A stretch of DNA of 64,000 nucleotides, from the NCBI RefSeq assembly GCF_009789555.1, contig NZ_CP046902.1, positions 2,806,001-2,870,000 on the forward strand. The letters run 5' to 3'. Every line of letters begins with the position of its first letter. Position 1 is the first letter of the stretch. Below the pieces are notes generated by a model, which saw only the letters and a list, made by a program, of their open reading frames with translations, was not told where the DNA came from and ran no database searches. The DNA comes from Stutzerimonas stutzeri. Its GTDB lineage: Bacteria > Pseudomonadota > Gammaproteobacteria > Pseudomonadales > Pseudomonadaceae. A program made the position numbers and the translations under genes. Shown in pieces: positions 8,809 through 17,760 of the stretch.

Positions 8809-9191
8809 TGCGGGACCTCCTCGGGTTGTCTGGATTGGGCCGAGGTCACGGCCCATCGTTCCCGAGCCAGGCGATGCGCGCGATGAACGTGTATCGGCCG
8901 GGGGCGATCTCCGCTGGCGCGAACGGCCGCCGACTCCCGTTCAAGGACTGAAATACTGCCTCTTCGAGCTGCAAGCCGCGTGGCCAGGCGGCGTTGATCG
9001 CGAGCGATGCGCCGACAGCGCGCTCGGCACCCTTAGTACCGGCAGCCAGGATGTGACCGGTGCGTTCTGCAAAAAAACAGGGCGCCTGTGCAGCGTTGGC
9101 GTGTTGCTCTATCGAGCCATCCGGTTAGGATCGGCCAATCCGCTGCCGATTCGCTCGGCGCGTCAACCGGTCAGATAGAAGGGAACCCACC
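8809..9191. other. Intergenic stretch between divergent genes
   Basis: This 383-nt gap holds the promoters of the divergent hypothetical gene and thiolase gene. A 128-codon open frame crosses it (8792-9178) but has no recognisable domain and overlaps the neighbouring start, so I read it as spurious. I see no repeat, RNA gene or clear operator. Confidence 0.5.
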
Positions 9192-10379
9192 ATGACAGCA
9201 CGCGAAATCGTCGTCGTCGGCGCCGTCCGCACCGCGATCGGCACCTTTGGCGGCGCGCTGAAGGACGTCGACCTGTCCACCCTGGCAACCACCGTCTGCC
9301 GCGCGGCGCTGGAACGCTCCGGCACGCCAGCCGATGCGGTGGGCCACGTGGTCATGGGCAACGTGATACCCACCGAGCCTCGCGACGGATACCTGGCGCG
9401 GGTTGCCGCCGTGGATGCGGGCATACCGGTGCAGACCCCGGCATTCAATGTCAACCGCCTGTGCGGCTCCGGCCTGCAGGCAGTGATCTCGGCGGCGCAG
9501 TCGATCCTGCTAGGCGATGCCGACCTGGCAATCGGAGGCGGTGCCGAGAACATGAGCCGCGGTCCGTTCATCTTGCCGAACATGCGCTGGGGCGCGCGCC
9601 TGGGCGACAGCCAGGCGGTCGACTACATGAACACGCTGCTGCACGATCCCTGGGGCAAGTTCCACATGGGCGTAACCGCCGAGAACGTGGCCGAGCGCTA
9701 CCGAATCAGCCGCGAACGGCAGGATGCGCTGGCACTGCAAAGCCAGCAGCGCGCCGCACACGCGCTGCAAAACGGTTATTTCCGCCAGCAGATCGTTTCG
9801 GTCGAGACCGGCGGGCGCAAGGGCACCACCGTTTTCGACACGGACGAGCACGTGCGGGCGGACCTGACCGCCGAACGGCTTGCGGCGCTGAAGCCGGTGT
9901 TCAAGAAGGAGAACGGCACCGTGACCGCGGGCAACGCCTCCGGTCTGAACGACGGCGCCGCGGCGCTGGTACTGGCCGAAGCCGGACGGGCGCGGGCCCT
10001 GGGTCTGACGCCCATGGCACGGCTGGTCGGTTACGCCCATGCCGGCGTCGAGCCTGCGCTCATGGGGATCGGACCGGTGCCAGCGGTGCGCCAGCTGCTC
10101 GAGCGGACTGGCATTCGGCTCGAGCAGATCGATGTGATCGAGGCCAACGAAGCCTTTGCCGCCCAGGCCTGCGCCGTGATGCAGGAACTCGACATGGACC
10201 CGGCGCGGGTCAATCCCAATGGCTCCGGCATATCACTCGGACACCCGGTGGGCGCGACCGGCGCGATCATCAGCGTCAAGGCGATCCACGAGCTTCAACG
10301 CATCCAGGGCCGCTATGCATTGGTGACCCTGTGTATCGGCGGCGGGCAGGGCATCGCTGCGCTTTTCGAGCGTTGCTGA
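9192..10379 (+). CDS. Acetyl-CoA C-acyltransferase (thiolase, BktB-like)
   Basis: A complete 395-residue thiolase that condenses or cleaves acyl-CoA plus acetyl-CoA. The catalytic residues are present: nucleophile Cys91 in NRLCGSGLQ, His351 in GHPVGATGA and Cys381 in CIGGGQG. The overall sequence resembles BktB/beta-ketothiolase types that also act on C5 substrates, but specificity cannot be read from sequence. It stands alone between divergent small genes and cheV, with no beta-oxidation partners beside it. Confidence 0.9.
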   Translation: MTAREIVVVGAVRTAIGTFGGALKDVDLSTLATTVCRAALERSGTPADAVGHVVMGNVIPTEPRDGYLARVAAVDAGIPVQTPAFNVNRLCGSGLQAVISAAQSILLGDADLAIGGGAENMSRGPFILPNMRWGARLGDSQAVDYMNTLLHDPWGKFHMGVTAENVAERYRISRERQDALALQSQQRAAHALQNGYFRQQIVSVETGGRKGTTVFDTDEHVRADLTAERLAALKPVFKKENGTVTAGNASGLNDGAAALVLAEAGRARALGLTPMARLVGYAHAGVEPALMGIGPVPAVRQLLERTGIRLEQIDVIEANEAFAAQACAVMQELDMDPARVNPNGSGISLGHPVGATGAIISVKAIHELQRIQGRYALVTLCIGGGQGIAALFERC

Positions 10380-10498
10380 CCTGCAATGGCCATTGGTCGA
10401 AAGGCGTTCGGACGACTGAAGATTCCGCTGCGCCGGCCGACAAGCTCTGACGAGGTGATATCGACGCAACGAGATCCGCTTTTCCCCCAGGACTAACC

Positions 10499-11407
10499 AT
10501 GAACAACGCATCCGCCACCGACGCTTTATCGCTACTGCTGTTCACGCTGCGCAGCGGCAAGCAGATGGCGATCAACCTGTTGAAAGTCAGCGAAATCATA
10601 CCCACGCCTTCGTTGACGCGGCTTCCCGAGTCGCATCCACATGTGCGAGGCGTCGCTACGCTGCGCGGCCAACCGTTATCGGTGATCGATCTGAGCCTGG
10701 CCATCGGCATGGCGCCCTTGCAGGACCCCAGGGGCGGTTGTCTGATCGTGACTGACATCAGCCGCTCGAAGCAGGGCTTGCACGTGCAGGCCGTGGTCAG
10801 GATCGTGCACATCCAGTCCTCGAAAATCCTGCCGCCGCCCTACGGCGCGCGCAACAGTTCGTTCATTACCGGCACGGCCGAGGTGGACGGCGAGCTGATC
10901 CAGATTTTGGACGTGGAAAAGGTCATTCACAATATCGCGCCGGTTCCGGGCGACGCGGACATTTCCTATCTCGATGATCAGGATGCGCAACTGCTGACCG
11001 AAACGCGTGCCCTGATCGTCGATGACAGCCAGGTGGCGATCCACATGTCGGTGTCGGCGCTGAGCAAGATGGGCATCACCTGCCATGCGGTGCGCAGTGC
11101 CCGCGAGGGATTCGAAAAACTCGCCAGCCTGAACAACAGCTACGAGGCGATCAACGTGGTGGTGTCGGATATCGAGATGCCGGAAATGGACGGCTACTCA
11201 TTCACCCAGGCGCTGCGCAACCACCCCGATTACGCCTCCATCTATGTGCTGCTGCACACTTCGCTGGATAGCACCATCAGCACCGACAAGGCCAAGGCAG
11301 CCGGCGCCAATGACATCCTTACCAAGTTTTCACCGCCCGAAATGGCCAGGTGCATGCTGCGTGCGGCAAGGGTCATCCACCTTGGCGACGACGCTTCGGT
11401 GGCCTGA
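10499..11407 (+). CDS. cheV: Chemotaxis coupling protein CheV
   Basis: A 302-residue protein with an N-terminal CheW domain (about 10-150) and a C-terminal receiver domain (about 170-295) with phospho-acceptor Asp224 in VVSDIEMPEMDG. CheV couples chemoreceptors to the kinase CheA and tunes signalling through phosphorylation. It is a single gene here; no che operon lies beside it. It is convergent with the SMP-30 gene. A GC-rich imperfect hairpin lies between them (about 11417-11450). Confidence 0.93.
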   Translation: MNNASATDALSLLLFTLRSGKQMAINLLKVSEIIPTPSLTRLPESHPHVRGVATLRGQPLSVIDLSLAIGMAPLQDPRGGCLIVTDISRSKQGLHVQAVVRIVHIQSSKILPPPYGARNSSFITGTAEVDGELIQILDVEKVIHNIAPVPGDADISYLDDQDAQLLTETRALIVDDSQVAIHMSVSALSKMGITCHAVRSAREGFEKLASLNNSYEAINVVVSDIEMPEMDGYSFTQALRNHPDYASIYVLLHTSLDSTISTDKAKAAGANDILTKFSPPEMARCMLRAARVIHLGDDASVA

Positions 11408-11459
11408 ACCGATGCATGGCGGCGTGGCGTGATGCTCGGCCACCGCCGCCCGTGCTGGA

Positions 11460-12572
11460 TCAGGCGCGCTGGCCGAAGGTCGCATCCCGAGTGTTGACGT
11501 AGAGCGCGTAGAGCGAATGGCTGCTGGCCATGAACAGTCGGTTGCCCTTGCTGCCACCGAAGCACAGGTTGGCGCAACGCTCCGGCAGCCTGATCCTGCC
11601 GATCGCCTGGCCCTGTGGATTGAAGATCATCACGCCGTCGAGGTCGGCGGTCACGGCGTCCGGTGAGCCGGAACTGCCCCAGCCGCACCACAGGTTTCCG
11701 TCCTCATCGCATTTGATACCGTCCAGCGCGCCATGGGTCGGCGCTTCGATGTGCTGGCGGCGCACGCCCAGGCTGCCGTCGTCATTGACCGGATAGGCCC
11801 AGACCAACCGATTGGGCTTTGCCCTGCCTTCGACGACATACAAGGTCTTCTGATCAGGCGAGAAGCACAAGCCGTTGGGGCCGGCGATCGATTCGATCAC
11901 GCGGGTCACGGCACCGGTCTGGTCATCGATGCGGTAGACGCCGTCGGACAGTTGCGTCTCGATCTTGTGACCCTCGTAATAGTTGGCGGTCTGGAAGGGC
12001 GGGTCGGTGAACCAGATCGAGCCGTCTCGCCTGACGGCAATGTCGTTGGGCGAATTGAAACGCTTGCCTTCGAAACGGTCGGCCAGAACGGTGATGCTGC
12101 CATCCGGCTCGGTGCGGGTGATGCGACGGCCCAGGTCGTGGGTGGTCGAGCCCTCGCAGACCAACAGCCGACCTTGAAGGTCGCGGCCGAGGCCGTTGGA
12201 ATGGTTCGACTGATGACGATAGACGTCGAACGAGCCGGTAATCTCGTCCCAGCGCATGATGCGGTTTTCCGGAATATCGCTGACCAGCAGGTAACGGCCG
12301 TCGCCTATCCAGACCGGCCCCTCGGCCCAGCGCATGCCGCCAGCGATCTTCTCGACGCTTGCATTGAACAGCCGGTACTTCGCGAAGCTCTCATCGAGAA
12401 TCTCCACGTGCTCATCCGGGTAGCGTTGGCTCAGCGGTTCGGCCACGGCGAGACGGGACAGGCCCAGGCTGCTCATCGAAGCGATGCCGGCAGACACCAT
12501 CAGCGAATTTCGCAGAAAGGTGCGGCGGGCGCTGTCCGGATCGGAGGAAGAAAGCTCGGTTTTATCAGTCAT
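11460..12572 (-). CDS. Tat-exported SMP-30/gluconolactonase-like protein
   Basis: A 370-residue six-bladed beta-propeller of the SMP-30/gluconolaconase/LRE family. The N-terminus carries a twin-arginine signal (ARRTFLRNS, then a hydrophobic stretch to about residue 45), so it should fold in the cytoplasm and act in the periplasm. Family metal-site positions are visible as E84 in AEGPVW, N173-D174 in SPNDIA and the DGIKCDEDGNLW segment. It probably hydrolyses a sugar lactone. It stands alone; a GntR-type palindrome lies about 175 nt upstream (12747-12759). Confidence 0.85.
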   Translation of the reverse strand: MTDKTELSSSDPDSARRTFLRNSLMVSAGIASMSSLGLSRLAVAEPLSQRYPDEHVEILDESFAKYRLFNASVEKIAGGMRWAEGPVWIGDGRYLLVSDIPENRIMRWDEITGSFDVYRHQSNHSNGLGRDLQGRLLVCEGSTTHDLGRRITRTEPDGSITVLADRFEGKRFNSPNDIAVRRDGSIWFTDPPFQTANYYEGHKIETQLSDGVYRIDDQTGAVTRVIESIAGPNGLCFSPDQKTLYVVEGRAKPNRLVWAYPVNDDGSLGVRRQHIEAPTHGALDGIKCDEDGNLWCGWGSSGSPDAVTADLDGVMIFNPQGQAIGRIRLPERCANLCFGGSKGNRLFMASSHSLYALYVNTRDATFGQRA

Positions 12573-12746
12573 GGCGATGCGTCCTGGTTATTTCGAGGGT
12601 GAGTGAATCCGTTCCGCCCGTGATGGCGGTCGCGAAGGCTAGGGGTCAGCGGGACAGTCGAAGCAGGCTGTAGGTGACGCGGCGGCGCCGGTGCTTCGGT
12701 GGTGGAGCGTGCGAAAGGGACATTCAATTACCCCGTTGTTATTTTA

Positions 12747-12759
12747 GTTGTCGTACAAC
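12747..12759. promoter_or_regulatory. GntR-type palindrome upstream of the SMP-30 gene
   Basis: GTTGTCGTACAAC is a perfect inverted repeat (GTTGT-CGT-ACAAC) that fits the TNGTNNNACNA pattern of GntR/FadR-type operators. It lies in the 361-nt gap between the divergent SMP-30 and polB genes, which otherwise shows no recognisable element. No GntR gene is adjacent; the nearest in the window is at 22808. Confidence 0.4.
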
Positions 12760-12933
12760 ATGGCAGAGTATTGATAGGCAATTGCCGCTTGTCAAAGCGT
12801 GTCTCAGGGTTATGTCGCCTGGCTGAAGGTTGGGTAGGCGCTTGTCATCGTATGACTGGATGGCGTGTTTATCGGACCATACCCACCGTCGCCACGTACA
12901 ATGAGCTCCTCGTAGAGATGAGGATGGGCGACG

Positions 12934-15297
12934 GTGGATGTACAGCAGGGCTTTGTCCTGACCCGGCACTGGCGCGACACGGCAGCCGGCACCGAGGTCG
13001 AGTTCTGGCTGGCGACCGATGCCGGTCCGCAGCGGCTACGCGTGCCGTATCAACCCTCGGTTGCGTTCGTCCCAGCGGTGCAGCAACGCGAGGTCGAACG
13101 GCTACTCCGCGGCGAGCGCGACGTCGAACTTCGACCGTTGGCCCTGGCCGATTTTCGTCATCGGCCGGTGCTCGGCCTGTATTGCAGGCAGCACCGTCAG
13201 TTGATGAATCTGGAAAAGCGCCTGCGGGCCGCCGGGCTGGATGTCTATGAAGGCGATATCCGTCCGCCGGAGCGTTATCTGATGGAGCGCTTCATCACCG
13301 CGCCGGTCAGCTTTACCGGTACGGCGGATGCGCAGGGCGTGCTCGTCCAGGCCCAGCTCAAGCCCGCGCCGAGCTACCGGCCCCGGCTCAAACTGGTCTC
13401 GCTGGATATCGAAACCACCCTGCGCGGGGAGCTGTATTCCATTGCGCTGCAAGGCTGCGGCGAGCGTCAGGTCTACATGCTCGGGCCGGCCAACGGCGAT
13501 GCCAGTGCAGTGGACTTCCAGCTGGACTATTGCGACAGCCGCAGGCAACTGATCGAGCGTTTGAACGAGTGGCTGGCGCGCCATGACCCGGATGCGATCA
13601 TCGGCTGGAACCTGGTCCAGTTCGACCTGCGCGTGTTGCGCGAACAGGCCCAACGCTACCAGGTGCCGCTGCGCCTCGGGCGCGGCGGCGAGGAGATGGC
13701 CTGGCGCGAACATGGCAGCCGCAGCCAACACTTTTTCGCAGCGGCCGCAGGGCGGCTGATCATCGACGGTATCGAGGCGCTGCGCTCGGCCACCTGGAGC
13801 TTCCCCTCGTTCAGCCTGGAAAACGTCGCGCAGACGTTACTCGGTGAGGGCAAGGCGATCGACACGCCCTATCAGCGCATGGACGAGATCAACCGCATGT
13901 TCGCCGAGGACAAGCCGGCCCTGGCGCGCTACAACCTCAAGGACTGCGAACTGGTCACGCGGATCTTCGACAGGACCGAACTGCTGACCTTCCTGCTCGA
14001 GCGTGCCACGGTCACCGGCTTGCCCGCTGACCGCAGCGGGGGTTCGGTGGCCGCTTTCGAACACCTGTATATCCCGCTGATGCACCGCCGGGGCTTCGTC
14101 GCGCCCAACCTCGGTGAGCGCCCCCCCGAGGCGAGCCCTGGTGGTTTCGTGATGAACTCGCAGCCGGGGCTGTACGAGTCGGTGCTGGTACTGGACTACA
14201 AGAGCCTTTATCCGTCGATCATCCGCACCTTTCTCATCGATCCGGTAGGGCTGGTGGAAGGCATGCGCGAACCGGGTGACAGCGAGTCGGTGCCCGGCTT
14301 TCGTGGCGCCCGGTTTTCCCGCGACCATCATTGCCTGCCGGCCATTGTCGAGCGCGTCTGGCAGGGGCGCGAAGCGGCCAAGCGCGACGGCAACAAGCCA
14401 CTGTCGCAGGCACTGAAAATCATCATGAACGCTTTCTACGGCGTCCTCGGCTCAAGCGGCTGCCGCTTCTTCGACCCGCGCCTGGCCTCGTCCATCACCT
14501 TGCGCGGCCACGAGATCATGCGGCGTACCCGTGAGCTGATCGAGGCTGAGGGCTACAGCGTCATTTATGGCGACACCGACTCCACGTTCGTCTGGCTCAA
14601 CCGGGCGCATAGCGATGAGGAGGCGGCGCGTATCGGCAGGACGCTGGTCGAGCAGATCAATGCGTGGTGGCGCGATCACCTGCAGCGCGAGTTCGGTTTG
14701 CAAAGTGCACTGGAATTGCAGTTCGAAAGCCACTTCAAGCGCTTCCTGATGCCCACCATCCGCGGCGCCGAGGAGGGCAGCAAGAAGCGCTACGCCGGGC
14801 TCGTGACGCGCCCCGACGGCAGCGATGGGCTCGTTTTCAAGGGCCTGGAAACGGTCCGTACCGACTGGTCGCCGCTGGCCCAGCAGTTCCAGCAGGAGCT
14901 GTACCGCCGCATTTTCAGCCGCGAGCCGTACCAGGACTATGTGCGCGACTACGTACGCCGCACGTTGGCCGGTGAGCTGGATGACCTGCTGATTCTGCGC
15001 AAGCGGTTGCGCCGACGGCTGGATGACTACGAACGCAACGTGCCGCCACACGTGCGTGCCGCGAGAATCGCCGACGATTACAACCAGCAACAAGGCCGGC
15101 AACGGCAGTATCAGAATGGTGGCTGGATTCGCTACCTGATGACCGTGGCGGGCCCGGAGCCGCTGGAAGCACGACGCGCGCCCATCGACTACGACCATTA
15201 CGTGACGCGCCAACTGCAGCCGATCGCCGATGCCATCCTGCCATTCGTGGGCGACAGCTTCAGTGGCCTGATCGACGAGCAGCTGGGGCTGTTCTAG
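12934..15297 (+). CDS. polB: DNA polymerase II (family B)
   Basis: A 787-residue family B polymerase with proofreading, used in replication restart and translesion synthesis. Exonuclease motifs: Exo I LDIET (Asp158, Glu160), Exo II WNLVQFD, Exo III YNLKDCE. Polymerase motifs: A as DYKSLYPSII, B as KIIMNAFYG, C as YGDTDS (Asp547 and Asp549). The start is a GTG at 12934 with a weak AGGATGGG upstream. The length equals that of E. coli PolB (783). I did not find a CTG-N10-CAG LexA box in front of it. Confidence 0.95.
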   Translation: MDVQQGFVLTRHWRDTAAGTEVEFWLATDAGPQRLRVPYQPSVAFVPAVQQREVERLLRGERDVELRPLALADFRHRPVLGLYCRQHRQLMNLEKRLRAAGLDVYEGDIRPPERYLMERFITAPVSFTGTADAQGVLVQAQLKPAPSYRPRLKLVSLDIETTLRGELYSIALQGCGERQVYMLGPANGDASAVDFQLDYCDSRRQLIERLNEWLARHDPDAIIGWNLVQFDLRVLREQAQRYQVPLRLGRGGEEMAWREHGSRSQHFFAAAAGRLIIDGIEALRSATWSFPSFSLENVAQTLLGEGKAIDTPYQRMDEINRMFAEDKPALARYNLKDCELVTRIFDRTELLTFLLERATVTGLPADRSGGSVAAFEHLYIPLMHRRGFVAPNLGERPPEASPGGFVMNSQPGLYESVLVLDYKSLYPSIIRTFLIDPVGLVEGMREPGDSESVPGFRGARFSRDHHCLPAIVERVWQGREAAKRDGNKPLSQALKIIMNAFYGVLGSSGCRFFDPRLASSITLRGHEIMRRTRELIEAEGYSVIYGDTDSTFVWLNRAHSDEEAARIGRTLVEQINAWWRDHLQREFGLQSALELQFESHFKRFLMPTIRGAEEGSKKRYAGLVTRPDGSDGLVFKGLETVRTDWSPLAQQFQQELYRRIFSREPYQDYVRDYVRRTLAGELDDLLILRKRLRRRLDDYERNVPPHVRAARIADDYNQQQGRQRQYQNGGWIRYLMTVAGPEPLEARRAPIDYDHYVTRQLQPIADAILPFVGDSFSGLIDEQLGLF

Positions 15298-15476
15298 GAC
15301 GAAGCCGACTGTGCCGGCGTCCGTGCCGTCGCCGTCCTGTCGCAGGCGGCGAGCAGGCAGGTGTCAGTCCGCTGCGCAAAGAGGCCAGCCCCGCTGATTG
15401 CCGCCATTCAGTGGGGTAATTTCGCGTGCCCGCCAGCGTATGGCTGGGCATTGAAACTTCCGTTTGAATTTTCGCC

Positions 15477-15533
15477 TTGACGGTTCTTCGGTTCGTTACC
15501 ATAGTTTGTCCGGACAACATGACATCCGAACAA
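15477..15533 (+). promoter_or_regulatory. Sigma70-like promoter with GntR operator
   Basis: A -35-like TTGACG (15477-15482) and -10-like CATAGT (15500-15505) are 17 nt apart. Directly after the -10 lies a perfect 12-bp palindrome, TTGTCCGGACAA (15506-15517). A degenerate copy of its right half, TCCGAACAA, follows at 15525-15533. The palindrome would cover the transcription start of the MaoC-to-TetR operon, so a bound repressor should block it. The obvious candidate is the operon's own GntR protein (22808). Confidence 0.65.
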
Positions 15534-15558
15534 GTGGTACAACAAGAAGGAGAGCCGC

Positions 15559-16074
15559 ATGGGCGTCAAGCAAGTGGGCGAGAACCGTTATCGTGGCCAG
15601 ATCGGCCGGTATTTCGAGGAATTCCAGATAGGCGATGTCTACGAGCATCGCCCGGGGCGGACACTGACCGACGCGGACAACATTCATTTCTCGCTGATGA
15701 CCATGAATTACCACCCGATGCATTGCGATGCGGCTTACGCCGCCAACAGTGAGTTCGGGAAACTCTTGATCAACAGCGGCCTGACAGTGGCAATCGTGCT
15801 GGGCATGACGGTCGCCGATGTCAGTGGCAAGGCGATCGCGAACCTCGGCTGGACAGACATCAAGCTCACCGCGCCGGTCTTCGCGGGCGACACCATCTAT
15901 GCCGAATCCGAAGTGCTCGACAAGCGCGAGTCCAGCTCGCGTCCGAACCAGGGCATCGTCAAGGTGCGCACCGTGGGCAAAAAGGCCGACGGCACCGTGT
16001 TCATGATCTTCGACCGTACGGCACTTATCCAGAAACGTGAGGGCAACACCCTCGACGAGGCGGCCAATTACTGA
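15559..16074 (+). CDS. MaoC-family hydratase, probable itaconyl-/mesaconyl-CoA hydratase
   Basis: A 171-residue single hot-dog MaoC protein. The catalytic Asp/His pair of R-specific hydratases is visible in DADNIHFSLMTMNYHPMH. It has an SD (AAGGAGAG) before ATG 15559. It is the first gene of the operon and stands with CaiB CoA-transferase and CitE lyase, the set that activates, hydrates and cleaves itaconate (to citramalyl-CoA, then pyruvate and acetyl-CoA). By that logic it would hydrate itaconyl-CoA or mesaconyl-CoA. The family is known; the substrate is inferred from context. Confidence 0.78.
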   Translation: MGVKQVGENRYRGQIGRYFEEFQIGDVYEHRPGRTLTDADNIHFSLMTMNYHPMHCDAAYAANSEFGKLLINSGLTVAIVLGMTVADVSGKAIANLGWTDIKLTAPVFAGDTIYAESEVLDKRESSSRPNQGIVKVRTVGKKADGTVFMIFDRTALIQKREGNTLDEAANY

Positions 16075-16172
16075 GCCCGCCACTGGCCGGCGGCCGTCGC
16101 CGCCCAGGCAAGCAAAACGCTGTAGCTACACGAACCATCCTCAACAAAAACAATTTCGAGGAGATACCTCTG

Positions 16173-17174
16173 ATGAAGCTCAAGCGCACTATCGCGGCCG
16201 CGGTCGCATGTTGCTCCCTGTCGTTGCTACCCGCGCATCTGTTCGCCGATGAACTGGTCTTGCCGAGCGAAGTCGCGGCCGGCCACTGGAAAACCCGTTA
16301 CATGAAGGAGTTCGCCGAGGCGGTGGGCAACGGGACCGACGGAGAAATCGACGTCAAGATTTTCCCCGCGGGCCAGTTGTATAACGATCAGGATGCGCTC
16401 GCCGCGCTCGGTACCGGCGCCGTGCACATGGTCTGGCCGGTATCGGTGCGCGTGGAGTCCATCGACCCACGGGTCGGCGTCATCAACCTCCCGTTCGCCC
16501 TCGACGCCGAGCGTATGGCCAACCAGTGCTACGCCAAGGGCGTAACGGAGTTGTTGTCCTCCTACGTCGAGCCCCGCCAACTCAAGATCCTCGGGTTGCT
16601 GCGTACCGCCGATCTGTTCTTCATCTTTGCCGACCGCAACGTGCAGACGCTCGAGGACCTCAAGGGCAGCAAGATACGTGTCACTGGCGGCAAGGTGTTC
16701 CTCGATACGATCCGCAGCGTCAATGCAAGTCCCGTGTCGATGGCTGCTTCGGAGATGAGCACGGCACTGGGGCAGGGCGCGATCGACGGTGTCTTCACCT
16801 CGGCGGCGGGTTGGGCGGAAATGATCGGTTCGACCGGCAAATACGCCTACCACGTGCCCAACCTGTCCATGAGTACCTACGCGGTAGTGGTCGACAAGGG
16901 CTGGTTCGACGGACTGCCGGAGCAACAGCAGACGGCGATCAACCAGGCGCTCGAGGAGATCGTTCCGCGCCAGTGGCAGGAAGTGGCTGTCGAGGACCAG
17001 GCGCTGATCGACAAGATGGTGGCAGGCGGAGCCGAGTTCAATACCGCCTCGGCGGACGACATCCAGAAGTGGCGGCAATTGTCGGCGGCCAATATCGAGC
17101 GTTTTGCCGAGGCCTACCCGGACGTTCAGCCGAAGATGAACGAGCTGGCGCAGAGGTGTGGCAATGGGGATTGA
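16173..17174 (+). CDS. dctP: TRAP transporter substrate-binding protein (DctP)
   Basis: A 333-residue periplasmic binding protein with a signal peptide (cleavage after about FADA, residue 25). It contains the DctP core, including the conserved substrate-carboxylate Arg region near DLKGSKIRVTGG. Such proteins deliver carboxylates to a DctQM permease. The genes for both permease subunits follow directly, and the DctP stop overlaps the DctQ start. Given the enzymes of the operon, a C5 dicarboxylate such as itaconate is the likely ligand. Confidence 0.9.
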   Translation: MKLKRTIAAAVACCSLSLLPAHLFADELVLPSEVAAGHWKTRYMKEFAEAVGNGTDGEIDVKIFPAGQLYNDQDALAALGTGAVHMVWPVSVRVESIDPRVGVINLPFALDAERMANQCYAKGVTELLSSYVEPRQLKILGLLRTADLFFIFADRNVQTLEDLKGSKIRVTGGKVFLDTIRSVNASPVSMAASEMSTALGQGAIDGVFTSAAGWAEMIGSTGKYAYHVPNLSMSTYAVVVDKGWFDGLPEQQQTAINQALEEIVPRQWQEVAVEDQALIDKMVAGGAEFNTASADDIQKWRQLSAANIERFAEAYPDVQPKMNELAQRCGNGD

Positions 17175-17751
17175 TTACATGCCGGCCAAAAAGGCGCCGC
17201 CGGCCGACTCCCAGCCCGTCCTGACACGACCGGGCGGCGCGGGATGGGGCCTCACCGGAGGCCGCTTGTTGCACAACGTCGCGACCTGTCTGTTCCTGGT
17301 GTCCATCGCCGTCATGCTGTTCGAAGGGTTGTCGCGGGCCGTGCTCGACCTCAGCTGGTTCTGGGCCGAGGAAAGCGTGCGCTATCTGATGGTCTGGGCG
17401 TTCTTCCTGACCCTCGGGGTGACCGGTCGGGCGGGGCACCATATTCGCACCGAGCTGTTGGTCGACCACCTGGGGCCGCGGTTGCGCAAGACCTGCCACC
17501 TTCTCGCCAGCCTGGTTGGGATCGCCTTCTGCAGCCTGCTGTTTTACGCCTCGCTGCCGCAGGTCCACCGGTATTACACGATGGGAATGATGACCGAGTC
17601 GAACCTCGATCTGCCGGTGTGGCTGCTGTTCCTCATCATGCCGCTGGGCGCGCTGCTCTACCTGGCCTACTACATCGGCTGCCTGGTACGCGCGTGGCGC
17701 GGCGAGGACCCATTCGCCACCTCGGACAAGGTCGAGGGATCACCCCTCTAG
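17164..17751 (+). CDS. dctQ: TRAP transporter small permease (DctQ)
   Basis: A 195-residue membrane protein with four predicted transmembrane helices (about 42-62, 75-95, 113-135, 150-175) and the family's WFWAEESVRYLMVWAFF segment. I prefer ATG 17164 because GAGGT lies 5 nt upstream; GTG 17158 and ATG 17179 are alternatives. It overlaps the end of dctP by 11 nt and ends 9 nt before dctM. It pairs with DctM to form the transporter's membrane part. Confidence 0.88.
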   Translation: MGIDYMPAKKAPPADSQPVLTRPGGAGWGLTGGRLLHNVATCLFLVSIAVMLFEGLSRAVLDLSWFWAEESVRYLMVWAFFLTLGVTGRAGHHIRTELLVDHLGPRLRKTCHLLASLVGIAFCSLLFYASLPQVHRYYTMGMMTESNLDLPVWLLFLIMPLGALLYLAYYIGCLVRAWRGEDPFATSDKVEGSPL

Positions 17752-17760
17752 GAGAGCGTC

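Noticed and set aside
12840..12933. LexA box in front of polB
   Set aside because: I searched by eye for CTG-N10-CAG and found no convincing site, although polB is often SOS-controlled.
12699..13250. 183-codon open frame overlapping the polB start
   Set aside because: Most of it lies out of frame inside polB and has no recognisable domain.
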